Made by a program: the position numbers and the translations under genes. From assembly GCF_002797445.1 (NCBI RefSeq), contig NZ_PGEP01000001.1, positions 4,340,501-4,404,500 of the forward strand: 64,000 nucleotides of DNA, given 5' to 3'. A model generated the notes under the pieces. That model was not told the DNA's origin. It was given only the letters and a program-made list of their open reading frames with translations, and made no database searches. Position 1 is the first letter of the stretch. Each line of letters starts with the position of its first letter. Positions 7,421 through 16,366 of this stretch are shown one piece after another. Source of the stretch: Acidovorax sp. 69. GTDB taxonomy: Bacteria > Pseudomonadota > Gammaproteobacteria > Burkholderiales > Burkholderiaceae_C.

Positions 7421-8917
7421 TTACAGCGGAAACACCACGGTGACCAGCAGCCCACGCCCCTGCGGGCCCGTTCCGAGCTTGAGTGCAGCCCGGTGCACGC
7501 GTGCGATTTCATCGGCGATGGCCAGGCCCAGGCCCGTGCCCTCGCCGCCAGCACCGGGTACGCGATAAAACCGCTGGAGCACGCGGCCCCGCTCCGAATC
7601 AGGCACGCCGGGGCCATCGTCCTCCACCTCGACATACGCACGTGGCGGCCCCGCCCGACCCTGGCGCAAGCCGCAGCGAATGGTGACCACGCCGCCCGGT
7701 GGGGTGTATTTGATGGCGTTGTCCACCAGGTTGGACAGCAGTTCACGCAACAGCCAACCATGGCCGGTGACATGCACCAGCTGCACGTCGAGCCCCAGAT
7801 CCAGACCCTTGCCGGTGGCTGCATCCAGAAAGGTCTCCAGCAGCGACTCGCAGAGGTCCTTGAGATCCACCCGCTGCGGTGGTTGGGCATCCAGGCTGCG
7901 CGCATCGGCACGCGACAGCGCCAGAAGCTGGTGCGCCAGTTGCGAAGTGCGGCGCGTGGCATTGCGCAGTTTCTCAATCTGATCCACTCCCAAAACAATA
8001 GCACCCTGCGCACGATCTTCGTGCGCTAGCGGCATTTTTCGGTCGAAATCAGGGAAAGAGGTGCGTGGCGGTGCAGCCGCCTTGGCCATCATCGCCCAGG
8101 CCTCGACCTGCGCCTGCAGACCTGCCAGCGGGGTGCGCAGTTGGTGTGCGGCGTCGGCCACAAAGCGGCGCTGCCCCTCGGCTTGTGCATTGACCAGCGC
8201 AAACAGGCGGTTGAGGGAGTGCACCAGCGGGCGCACCTCGTCGGGCGATGCGGCTTCGTCAATGGGACTCAGATCGCGCGGCGAGCGGCGCTCCACCGCT
8301 TCGGCCAGGCCCACCAAGGGCTTGAAGGCCTGGCGCACCGCCCAGTGAATGGCAAATCCTGCGGCAATCAGCAATACCAGGTTGGGCAATAGCACCCTGA
8401 GCAGCAGTTGCTGGGCCCATTTCTGGCGCGGGTCGGACCCGTCGGCCAGCGCCACCACCAACTCACCCGCTCCGGTGCGCCCCCGCTGCACAGCCACCCG
8501 GTAGGTCACGCCGCCAAACTCCACGCTGTGGAACTCCGGGGCTTGCGTGGCGGGCACCGTGCCATGCACCCAGGCCTCTCCCAGCAGCAGGCGTCCCGAG
8601 GTATCGCGCACGCTGTAGGCAGAAAAGCCCGCGTTCTGGCGCAAAAAATCCTCGATCGGCGGCGCCAGCAACAACAGCGGTGGGTCGTTGTCGTGAATGG
8701 GCGGGGCCAATACCGAATCAGCCAGCGCGGGCAGCATCCGCACGAGGCGCTGGTCATGCTGGCCCGCCGCCTCGTCGGCCGAGCGGTAATCCATCCAGAC
8801 CCCCACCAGCACCAGCAAGCACAGCGGCAGCACCAGCATCAGGAGCAGCCGCGTGCGCAGGTCAGAGGTCATGGCCCGCAAGCCGGGGCGCTGGGTGGCG
8901 TTTTTCCGGAACAGCAT
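7421..8917 (-). CDS. Membrane sensor histidine kinase (QseC/TctE-like)
   Basis: This 498-residue kinase has one N-terminal membrane helix (about residues 21-41), a periplasmic sensor segment, a second helix (about 175-195), a HAMP-like linker, the phosphoacceptor box FVADAAHQLRTPL with His258, and an ATPase domain with DNAIKYTP, DDGPGVP and GTGLGLA motifs. It is encoded 30 bp after the OmpR-type regulator and is surely its partner. An oddity is that the region between the two DHp helices contains an insert around FDRKMPLAHEDRAQGAIVLG. This insert coincides with a hairpin-forming dispersed repeat at 7991-8046. The signal sensed is unknown. Confidence 0.92.
   Translation of the reverse strand: MLFRKNATQRPGLRAMTSDLRTRLLLMLVLPLCLLVLVGVWMDYRSADEAAGQHDQRLVRMLPALADSVLAPPIHDNDPPLLLLAPPIEDFLRQNAGFSAYSVRDTSGRLLLGEAWVHGTVPATQAPEFHSVEFGGVTYRVAVQRGRTGAGELVVALADGSDPRQKWAQQLLLRVLLPNLVLLIAAGFAIHWAVRQAFKPLVGLAEAVERRSPRDLSPIDEAASPDEVRPLVHSLNRLFALVNAQAEGQRRFVADAAHQLRTPLAGLQAQVEAWAMMAKAAAPPRTSFPDFDRKMPLAHEDRAQGAIVLGVDQIEKLRNATRRTSQLAHQLLALSRADARSLDAQPPQRVDLKDLCESLLETFLDAATGKGLDLGLDVQLVHVTGHGWLLRELLSNLVDNAIKYTPPGGVVTIRCGLRQGRAGPPRAYVEVEDDGPGVPDSERGRVLQRFYRVPGAGGEGTGLGLAIADEIARVHRAALKLGTGPQGRGLLVTVVFPL
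7991..8046. repeat. Dispersed hairpin repeat embedded in the histidine kinase gene
   Basis: GCGCACGA (8008-8015) and TCGTGCGC (8019-8026) form a perfect 8-bp stem with a 3-base loop, flanked by CAATAGC and GCTAGCGGC. The pattern resembles other TAGCT/GCGCTT-type repeats in this window. It is translated in frame as part of the DHp domain. Confidence 0.6.
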
Positions 8918-8947
8918 GGCAGGGCGATGAGAAAGGAGGAGTCCCGC

Positions 8948-9640
8948 TCAGGGGGACTGAAGCTCCAGCCGGTAACCAAAGCCACGGATGGATCGCAGCG
9001 CCACGCCATGGGGCTCCAGCTTGCCACGCAGGCGGGAGACATAGACCTCGACCGCGTTGGGCGTGATCTCCTTGTCCCAACCGGTCAGCGCCTGCAGCAG
9101 CTTGTCTTTGCTGGCGGGCTTGGGGGCGTTGATGAGCAGGTACTCCAGCACCGTCCACTCGCGGGGACCCAGTTCGATGACCTGCTCTCCATCCGCAGCA
9201 CGAATGCTCGCGCGGCGGCCTGCCGTGTCCAGCTCCAGCGGGCCAAAGCTCAGCACCGCCGTCGTCGCAGCCTGCGAGCGGCGCAGCAGCGCCCGCAAAC
9301 GCGCCAACAACTCCGGCAGCTCGAACGGCTTGACCATATAGTCATCCGCCCCCAGGTCCAGCCCCTGCACCCGATCGTGCAGGGCATCCCGAGCGGTCAG
9401 GATAAGCACCGGCATGGAGGGGCTGGCCATGTCGGGGCGGCGCAGACGGCGAGTCAGCTCCAGGCCATCCATGGCGGGCAGACCAATATCGATGATGGCC
9501 GCATCAAAAGACTCGGTGCGCAACACTTCTTCGGCGCGCTCGCCGCTGCCCACCCAATCCACCGCATAACCCGCATCGGTGAGCCCCAGCTTGATGCCAC
9601 TGGCCACCATCACATCGTCTTCGACCAAAAGCAGGCGCAT
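8948..9640 (-). CDS. OmpR/PhoB-family response regulator (QseB/TctD-like)
   Basis: This 230-residue transcription factor has a receiver domain with the acidic pair EDD (residues 7-9), phospho-acceptor Asp51 in AAIIDIGLP, and a conserved Lys in YMVKPF. A winged-helix DNA-binding domain follows (LGPREWTVLEYLLINAP, then VYVSRLRGKLEPHGV). It is the first gene of a two-gene unit with the histidine kinase downstream. Its target genes cannot be told from the sequence; neighbouring argB is transcribed in the same direction from 21 bp upstream and could be linked transcriptionally. Confidence 0.94.
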   Translation of the reverse strand: MRLLLVEDDVMVASGIKLGLTDAGYAVDWVGSGERAEEVLRTESFDAAIIDIGLPAMDGLELTRRLRRPDMASPSMPVLILTARDALHDRVQGLDLGADDYMVKPFELPELLARLRALLRRSQAATTAVLSFGPLELDTAGRRASIRAADGEQVIELGPREWTVLEYLLINAPKPASKDKLLQALTGWDKEITPNAVEVYVSRLRGKLEPHGVALRSIRGFGYRLELQSP

Positions 9641-9661
9641 GGCGTACAGCGGAAAAAGGTG

Positions 9662-10552
9662 TCAGTGCGACCGAATCATGGTGCCGTAAGCCTGGTCCGT
9701 CAGGATCTCCAGCAGCATGGCGTGAGGCACGCGGCCATCAATGATGTGAACGGCATTGACCCCCGCCTTGGCGGCGTCCAGCGCTCCCGCGATCTTGGGC
9801 AGCATGCCGCCCGAGATGGTCCCGTCGGCAAACAGTTCTTCGATGCGACGGGCCGTGAGGTCAGTGAGCAGATTGCCCGCCTTGTCCAGCACGCCGGGCG
9901 TGTTCGTCAGCAGCATCAGTTTTTCGGCCTGCAGCACCGTGGCCAGCTTGCTCGCCACGACATCGGCGTTGATGTTGTAGCTTTCGTTGTTCTCACCAAA
10001 TCCGATGGGGCTGATGACGGGGATGAAGGCATCGTCCTGCAGGGCCTTCACCACGCTGGGGTCGATAGAGACAATGTCCCCCACCTGGCCCACATCGTGC
10101 TCAATGCTCGGGTCCTTGTTGTCCACCATCTTGAGTTTTTGCGCGCGGATCATCCCGCCATCGCGCCCGGTCAGCCCCACGGCCTTGCCACCGGCCTGGT
10201 TGATCAGGCCCACGATGTCCTGCTGCACTTCACCCGCCAACACCCATTCGACGACCTCCATGGTCTCGGCATCGGTCACACGCATGCCCTGGATGAACTC
10301 GCCCTTCTTGCCCAGGCGATTCAGCGCGGTCTCGATCTGCGGGCCACCGCCGTGCACCACCACAGGGTTCATGCCCACCAGCTTGAGCAGCACCACGTCT
10401 TCGGCAAAGTCGGCCTGCAGGGCCGGGTCGGTCATGGCGTTGCCGCCGTACTTGATGACCATGGTCTTGCCATGGAACTTGCGGATGTAGGGCAGCGCCT
10501 GGGCCAGGATTTCAGCCTTGTCGCGCGGAGCAATCGAAAGAAGGTCGGTCAT
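9662..10552 (-). CDS. argB: Acetylglutamate kinase
   Basis: This cytoplasmic enzyme phosphorylates N-acetyl-L-glutamate, the second step of arginine synthesis. The 296-residue product shows the nucleotide and substrate motifs of the amino-acid kinase fold: [36 protein letters not shown] and GGMLPKI. The start [10 protein letters not shown] fits the family; 23 upstream codons in frame are not conserved. The gene is followed at 21 bp by the response regulator. Confidence 0.97.
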   Translation of the reverse strand: MTDLLSIAPRDKAEILAQALPYIRKFHGKTMVIKYGGNAMTDPALQADFAEDVVLLKLVGMNPVVVHGGGPQIETALNRLGKKGEFIQGMRVTDAETMEVVEWVLAGEVQQDIVGLINQAGGKAVGLTGRDGGMIRAQKLKMVDNKDPSIEHDVGQVGDIVSIDPSVVKALQDDAFIPVISPIGFGENNESYNINADVVASKLATVLQAEKLMLLTNTPGVLDKAGNLLTDLTARRIEELFADGTISGGMLPKIAGALDAAKAGVNAVHIIDGRVPHAMLLEILTDQAYGTMIRSH

Positions 10553-10628
10553 GGAGGCGGGCCATCCGGAGAAAACAATGAGGCGCAAATTGTGCCGCAT
10601 TCGCAAGGCACGCAGACACAAGACAGTG

Positions 10629-11731
10629 TCAGTGACGAAGCCAATGCGGAACCTTGAAGCGCACGATGGCCAGGTAGGCCATTACATAGCTGATCACAAA
10701 CAGGCCACAAAACGCCATGAGCAAAAGCGTGTTGTTCCAGAACAGCACGGCGGGCACCACCGTCAGCAGCGTAAAACCCCACAGGTAGGGCGACGTGCGG
10801 TTGTTGCGCATCAGTACGCGGCGCGACTCATCGTCATGAAAAACCCCCCGCACGATGCGCCGGTAAATCAGCTGGTGAAAGTGCAGCGCATCGGCCACCC
10901 CGGGCGACACACCACGAACCGCCTTGCGGTAAATCGAAAAGATGGTCTCCCAGACCGGGTAGATCAGCAGCAACATGGGAAACCAGGGCGAGACGTCCGC
11001 ATTGCGCTGAACCAGGGAAATGCTGGCCATGGCAATCACCACACCCCACACATAAGCCCCACCATCGCCAGCAAACAGCATGCCGCGCGGGTAGTTCCAG
11101 ACCAAAAACCCCCCCGTGGCAGCAGCCGTGGACACCAGCAGTGCCGCCAGTGCGCGATCCCCTACTTGCAGTGCCACATGGGCCAGCGCCAGGCAGACGA
11201 TCAGGGCCACCATGCCCGCCAGACCGTTGTAACCATCAATGATGTTGAAGGCATGGGGCAGGCCCGCAACGGCCAGCACGACCACCGCAATACCCAGCCA
11301 CGGAACGGCGGCCAACACCCCGTCAAGCCAGGGCCATCCCATACGGGGCAGGGTCAGATCGAGCAGCACAACGGCCAAAACCCCCGACGCACCCGTCAAA
11401 ATCAGCCGGTAGCGAACAGAAAGGCGCTGGGTCATGTCCTCAGCAATTCCCCCAGAGCGGCCGGCAAAAGCACCACCAACCAGCCACCCACCCACCCACC
11501 CAATCGGAGAGAGCCGGGGTCCCCCCACTGAAGAGACTGGAGAATGCCCAGGCCCCAACTGCAGCCCAAGCCCAGCAATACAGCCGCCCCGCCCAAACGA
11601 GGAACATCTCCCAAGTGAAAACGCTGCGGCATGCTGCTGCCATACACAGAAGCATGTGCACTCATCCAGCGAACGACAAGCCCCGCCGCCAGCGCTGCCA
11701 CCACAAAAGCCACCAAAGACAACCAGATCAT
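10629..11731 (-). pseudogene. WecA/MraY-family glycosyl-1-phosphate transferase, frameshifted
   Basis: This membrane enzyme would transfer a sugar-1-phosphate to undecaprenyl phosphate and start surface polysaccharide synthesis. It reads in two frames. The N-terminal part begins MIWLSLVAFVV, with PQRFHLGDVPRLGG, and ends at a stop after ALGELLRT. The rest continues in another frame from GGIAEDMTQRL and includes AFNIIDGYNGLAG, MLFAGDGGAY and HFHQLIYRR, all hallmarks of the family. One extra G in the run at 11449-11453 (C on the plus strand) would join them into a 367-residue protein. This may be a real mutation, a sequencing error, or less likely ribosomal frameshifting. The ATG overlaps the stop of the upstream GT2 gene (ATGA). 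Confidence 0.87.
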
Positions 11732-12516
11732 GAGCGCCCGATGGTACCTGTGCCTGCCACTCCGCCCCGTAACAGAAGGCACGCTTGACCGTATACCGGT
11801 GAGCGCCACAGCCGCACAAGGCTGCGCACATGCCACTGTAGATGGCGCCAGCGCCTGTGACTGGCGCGCTGACCGACATGCACCACCTGCACGGGTACGC
11901 GAACCAGCGCCCAACCTGCAAGTCGTATACGCAGGCACAGATCTACGTCTTCGCAATACATGAAATACGCTTCGTCAAATCCTCGGACAGCTTGCCACAC
12001 GGCCTGAGGCAATACCAGACAGGCAGCATTCACCCAATCCACCCGAGTCTCGCGACACCCCAGAAAACGACGGCGCCAGAGCGCCCGGGGCGTGGGCAAT
12101 TCGCGCTCGCTGTCTTGCAGATGGCCACGTTCATCCAGCTGGGTCGGGTAAGCACACCCCACGCCCGGTTGCCCGGCGGCCTGGGCCAAAGCGGCAAACG
12201 GATCCTGCCCGTTCAAACCCACATCCGGATTCAGCACACAAACAAAGGGCTCTGTCGCACCGGCCAGTGCGCGGTTGTGATTGGCACCAAACCCCACGGG
12301 CACTTTGTTTCTAACCACTTGTAATACAAACGGCCACCCCGTGGCAGGCGCCTCAGGCTCCGCCTCTGGCAGATTCTGCGTCAGCACCACGCGCACTATC
12401 GTGACAGCAGACAGGCGAGCCAGATCGTTCAACAAGTTCTGCACCAATGGCCCATGGCCGTGACTGACCACGGAGACCACAAGACTGCGCGACGGGGAAA
12501 GAAAGGCGTTCATCAA
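11728..12516 (-). CDS. GT2-family glycosyltransferase (rhamnosyltransferase-like)
   Basis: This 262-residue protein has a GT-A fold. It begins with VSVVSHGHGPLVQNLL, then VGFGANHNRAL, the metal-site type motif CVLNPDVGL, and later FDEAYFMYCEDVDLCLR, as in WbbL-like rhamnosyltransferases. It should act at the inner face of the inner membrane and add a sugar to a lipid-linked glycan started by the WecA-like enzyme, whose gene it overlaps by four bases. dTDP-L-rhamnose is a plausible donor because rmlBADC lies 26 kb away, but donor specificity is an inference. Confidence 0.88.
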   Translation of the reverse strand: MMNAFLSPSRSLVVSVVSHGHGPLVQNLLNDLARLSAVTIVRVVLTQNLPEAEPEAPATGWPFVLQVVRNKVPVGFGANHNRALAGATEPFVCVLNPDVGLNGQDPFAALAQAAGQPGVGCAYPTQLDERGHLQDSERELPTPRALWRRRFLGCRETRVDWVNAACLVLPQAVWQAVRGFDEAYFMYCEDVDLCLRIRLAGWALVRVPVQVVHVGQRASHRRWRHLQWHVRSLVRLWRSPVYGQACLLLRGGVAGTGTIGRS

Positions 12517-12586
12517 GTCGTCATTGTCCCAGTTTCGACTCCGTGCGCTGTTACAAATGCACCGCCCCCGCCGTCATAATCCCTGA

Positions 12587-15500
12587 ATGACGCATTCAAT
12601 GGAAGATTTGCACGTATATCTGCGCCACATCACACCGGGTGAGCGCACCTCACTGTCGGTGTTGGCGAGCTTGGTGAACAACCGGTCAACCGTGCTGGAC
12701 CTGGGTTGTGGCAGCGGCGCACTCGGACAACACCTGTCAGAGGCAAAGGGCTGCACGCTGGACGGTGTCACCCTGAGCGAAGCAGAAGCCACCCACGCGC
12801 GGCCCCACTACCGGCGCTTGGTGGTAGATAACCTGGAGTCATGCGATCTGGTTGCCACCTTTGCCGACCAACGCTACGACTTCATCGTCTGCGCTGATGT
12901 GCTGGAACACCTGAGCCGCCCCGAGCAGGTGCTGGAGGCATGCCGCCAATTGCTCCTGCCTGGTGGGAAACTGCTCATTTCCGTGCCCAATGCAGGCTAC
13001 AGCGGCCTCATTGCCGAATTGCTGGAAGGGGAATTCCTCTACCGCGAAGAAGGCCTGCTGGATCGCACACACCTGCGCTTCTTCACACGCAAGTCGCTGG
13101 CACGCTTTCTCGGAGAACACCGCTGGGCCCCGGACTCCATCGACACCATTGCCCGCGAGTTGCCCGAGTCAGAGTTCAATGTCGCCTTTGACCGCCTGCC
13201 CCCCTCCGTGGCCAGGCATTTACTGGGTGTGCCCGATGCACTGACCTATCAGTTCATCTGTGTTGCGCATCCAACAGGCGAAGCCACGCGGGCCCTGGAG
13301 CCGCCGGTCCCTCCTCCCAGAAGCCCAGCACAAGCGCTGTTCACTACCCAGCTATATCTAGGCCGCGACGGCCACTACGATGAAGCCCACAAGCTCACCG
13401 CGTCGGGGGTCATTGGCCGGGAGCGCCAAACCCTGCACTTCGAACTGCCCCACTCTGAAGTACCGGTCACCCAATTGCGCCTGGACCCCGCCGACCGACC
13501 AGGATTTGTGCACCTGTTCCGGCTGGCATTGCGAACCGCCCGTGGCGAGCTGCTGTGGCAATGGGCCTCCACCTCCGACTCGCGATCGCTTCTGGCGTCG
13601 ACCCCCCACAGCCAGATCGTCTGGCAAGCGCCCATGCCAGCGGCATCCGGCGCCACACTGCTATTGCTCGCGGGCGACGAACCGTGGTTCGAACTTCCCA
13701 TCCCTCCCGCAGATCTGTCACAGAGTGCTTCAGAAGGCGCCACTCTGGAGGTCGAGATGGGCTGGCCCATGTCTGCAGACTACGTGGCCCTGTCTGGCAC
13801 AGTGCTCCCCTTGCACGATCACATTGCCCAACTGGAAAGCACCGGCCGCGATATGGCCGGCAGGTTGAACCAAGTGCAGACGGATCTCGCCACAACCCAA
13901 AGCCGCAATCAGTTGCTGGAAGAGGCCAACCAGGCGGCATCCAGGCAGCGTGCCATCTGGCAACAAGAAGCGACCCGCCTGAAAACCGATCTCGACGAAC
14001 TGGCCCAGCACCTTCACAACATTGAAACCTCTACCGTGTTCCGCGCTACCCGCCCCATTGTTCACACCAAGATGTGGCTCGACCGGTTGCTGGGCCGTGG
14101 GCCGCAGGCAACCCTACACAACAAGCCTGTCCGGACGACCACACCGCTCACACCAACACAGCACCCGATAGACATCATTGTTCCCGTTTACCGAGGACTG
14201 GCCGACACCCGCTTGTGCGTCGAATCCGTGCTGGCCAGCGCCAACCAGAGCGCCTGGCGCCTCATCGTCATCAACGACGCCAGCCCCGAGCCTGAGGTCA
14301 CAGGATGGCTGCGCGAGCGTGCTGCACAAGATAGCCGAATCACCCTGCTGGAGAACCCCGAAAACCTGGGTTTTGTAGGCACCGTCAACCGGGGTATGGC
14401 GCTGAGCGACAGCAACGACGTTTTGCTGCTCAACAGCGACGCCGAGGTGGCCAACGACTGGCTGGACCGCATTCGCCGTGCGGCCTATGGCGATAGCAAA
14501 GTGGCGTCGGTCACGCCTTTTTCAAACAACGCCACCATCTGCAGCTATCCCCAATTTTGCAAGGACAACCGTTTGCCTGCCGGCTACGACACAGCACGGC
14601 TGGATGCCCTGTGCGCCCAAACCAATCCTGGCGAGGTGGTGGACATACCCACAGGCGTAGGTTTTTGCATGTACATCCGGCGTGATTGCCTTGCCCAGGT
14701 GGGCCTTTTTGACACCGAGAACTTCGGCAAAGGCTATGGGGAAGAAAACGATTTCTGTCAGCGGGCAGCCGAGGCAGGATGGCGCAATCTGCACCTGCTA
14801 GACACTTTCGTGCTGCACACCGGTGGCGTGAGTTTTGGCGACAGCAAGAGCCCACGCGAGCGTGCCGCCATGGAAACCCTGCGACGCCTGCACCCTCGCT
14901 ACGAGCGCGAGGTCATGGCCTTTGTTCAGGCAGATCCGGCGCAACCATATCGGCTCGCGCTGGATATGGCACGGATACAGCAGGCTCAACGCCCCGTCGT
15001 GCTGGCTGTGCTGCACGACCGTGCGGGCGGCACACTTCGCCATGTGCGCGAACTCGCGCAACATTTGAGTGACCAGGCGACTTTCCTCACGCTCACTCCC
15101 GCACCAGACCAGCGCGTACGCCTGGAACTGGCTGGCAAGGATGAAGGCCTTGAACTCTTGTTCCGGCTCTCCGACCAGTTCCCAGACCTCGTTCAGGTGC
15201 TCAATATCCTGGGCGTGCGGCATATCCACTACCACCACATCCTTGGCCATGATCCGCTGGTTCTGGACCTGCCAGCACAGTTGGGGGTGGACTATGACTT
15301 CACCGCGCACGACTACTACAGCTATTGCGCTCACATCTCCCTGACGGGCAGCGACAACCGATTTGCGGGAGAACCCTCCCCCGGGCAGTGCGCTTGTTGC
15401 TCCCCGCATGACCCCGCCCCCATGGGCTACGGCACGGTGGCGGACTGGCGGCACCGCAACCGTCACTTTCTGACAAGCGCTCGCCTGGTTATCGCCCCCA

Positions 15501-16348
15501 GCGCAGACACCGCGCGGCGCATCGCTGCATTTGCCCCCAGTGCGCGTGTGCGGGCTATTCCCCACACCGACATGGCCACGCCTGGCAGCGAGGGAACGCC
15601 ACTGCCGCAGGCCAAAAATTTGGCCCCGGACGCACCACTGAAAGTGGTGGTCCTCGGCGCTCTCAGTGCCATCAAGGGAGCTGATGTGCTTGAAGCGGCG
15701 GCCCAGGAAGCCGCCCGAACAGGTGCGCCTGTGGAGTTCCATCTGCTGGGCTATGGGTACCGCCACCTGCAAACCCAGCCCCGCGCACGGATCACCGTGC
15801 ATGGCGCCTACCAGGACGAGGACTTGCCGGGGCTGCTGGCTTGGCTGCAACCCGACATAGTCTGGTTCCCCGCCCTCTGGCCTGAAACCTACAGCTATAC
15901 GCTCAGCGCCGCTTTGCAGGCAAGCTTGCCGGTGGCCGTTCCGGATATCGGCGCATTTGCAGAACGCGTTGTTGGCAGGCCTTGGAGCTGGGTCTGCCCG
16001 TGGGACCAGGAAGGAAAGCAATGGGTGCGCTTTTTCACAGCCTTGCGCACCGAGCATTTCGTACCTGGCTTGCCGCCAGCACCCCCGGTCGCCCAACCTG
16101 CACCTGATAGCCGTACGCCCTGGACCTACCAGCACGACTATTTGCTGGGCGTGTCGGTCAAAGCAGACGCGCAGCCACCATTGGCTGCCGCGTTGCTGGC
16201 CCAATACCTGGCGCCCAAGGGCGCGTCCGCACGCTCTGAGGCACTGAACGCACTCGCTTACCTACGTTCGCTCCCTCTGCTGCGCACTGCAGCCCGCCGC
16301 ATTCCTGCGCACTGGCAGCGTCGAATCAAGAATTGGCTGCAAAAGTAA
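12587..16348 (+). CDS. Large fusion: methyltransferase, coiled coil, GT2 and GT4 domains
   Basis: This 1253-residue protein joins at least four parts. Residues ~30-230 are a class I SAM methyltransferase (VLDLGCGSGALG, VCADVLEHL). Residues ~410-485 are predicted coiled coil (rich in Gln, Glu, Leu heptads). Residues ~525-790 are a GT2 glycosyltransferase (IDIIVPVYRG, LLLNSDAEV, GYGEENDFCQRA). Residues ~800-1230 resemble a GT4-type glycosyltransferase (VVVLGALSAIKG, ITVHGAYQDEDLPGLL, FPALWPETYSYTLS). Such proteins usually extend and cap polysaccharides. It diverges from the GT2/WecA-like pair across a 70-bp gap. Methyl capping of the glycan is an attractive but unproven role. Confidence 0.87.
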   Translation: MTHSMEDLHVYLRHITPGERTSLSVLASLVNNRSTVLDLGCGSGALGQHLSEAKGCTLDGVTLSEAEATHARPHYRRLVVDNLESCDLVATFADQRYDFIVCADVLEHLSRPEQVLEACRQLLLPGGKLLISVPNAGYSGLIAELLEGEFLYREEGLLDRTHLRFFTRKSLARFLGEHRWAPDSIDTIARELPESEFNVAFDRLPPSVARHLLGVPDALTYQFICVAHPTGEATRALEPPVPPPRSPAQALFTTQLYLGRDGHYDEAHKLTASGVIGRERQTLHFELPHSEVPVTQLRLDPADRPGFVHLFRLALRTARGELLWQWASTSDSRSLLASTPHSQIVWQAPMPAASGATLLLLAGDEPWFELPIPPADLSQSASEGATLEVEMGWPMSADYVALSGTVLPLHDHIAQLESTGRDMAGRLNQVQTDLATTQSRNQLLEEANQAASRQRAIWQQEATRLKTDLDELAQHLHNIETSTVFRATRPIVHTKMWLDRLLGRGPQATLHNKPVRTTTPLTPTQHPIDIIVPVYRGLADTRLCVESVLASANQSAWRLIVINDASPEPEVTGWLRERAAQDSRITLLENPENLGFVGTVNRGMALSDSNDVLLLNSDAEVANDWLDRIRRAAYGDSKVASVTPFSNNATICSYPQFCKDNRLPAGYDTARLDALCAQTNPGEVVDIPTGVGFCMYIRRDCLAQVGLFDTENFGKGYGEENDFCQRAAEAGWRNLHLLDTFVLHTGGVSFGDSKSPRERAAMETLRRLHPRYEREVMAFVQADPAQPYRLALDMARIQQAQRPVVLAVLHDRAGGTLRHVRELAQHLSDQATFLTLTPAPDQRVRLELAGKDEGLELLFRLSDQFPDLVQVLNILGVRHIHYHHILGHDPLVLDLPAQLGVDYDFTAHDYYSYCAHISLTGSDNRFAGEPSPGQCACCSPHDPAPMGYGTVADWRHRNRHFLTSARLVIAPSADTARRIAAFAPSARVRAIPHTDMATPGSEGTPLPQAKNLAPDAPLKVVVLGALSAIKGADVLEAAAQEAARTGAPVEFHLLGYGYRHLQTQPRARITVHGAYQDEDLPGLLAWLQPDIVWFPALWPETYSYTLSAALQASLPVAVPDIGAFAERVVGRPWSWVCPWDQEGKQWVRFFTALRTEHFVPGLPPAPPVAQPAPDSRTPWTYQHDYLLGVSVKADAQPPLAAALLAQYLAPKGASARSEALNALAYLRSLPLLRTAARRIPAHWQRRIKNWLQK

Positions 16349-16366
16349 ATTACTTCCATCACCTCC

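Noticed and set aside
11440..11460. Programmed ribosomal frameshifting as the explanation for the split WecA-like gene
   Set aside because: The five-G run has no classical X XXY YYZ heptamer in the right frame and no obvious stimulatory element; mutation or sequencing error is simpler.
8408..11531. Two long plus-strand frames across the kinase, regulator, argB and WecA-like region
   Set aside because: They overlap several well-supported minus-strand genes and translate into low-complexity Gln/His-rich sequence.
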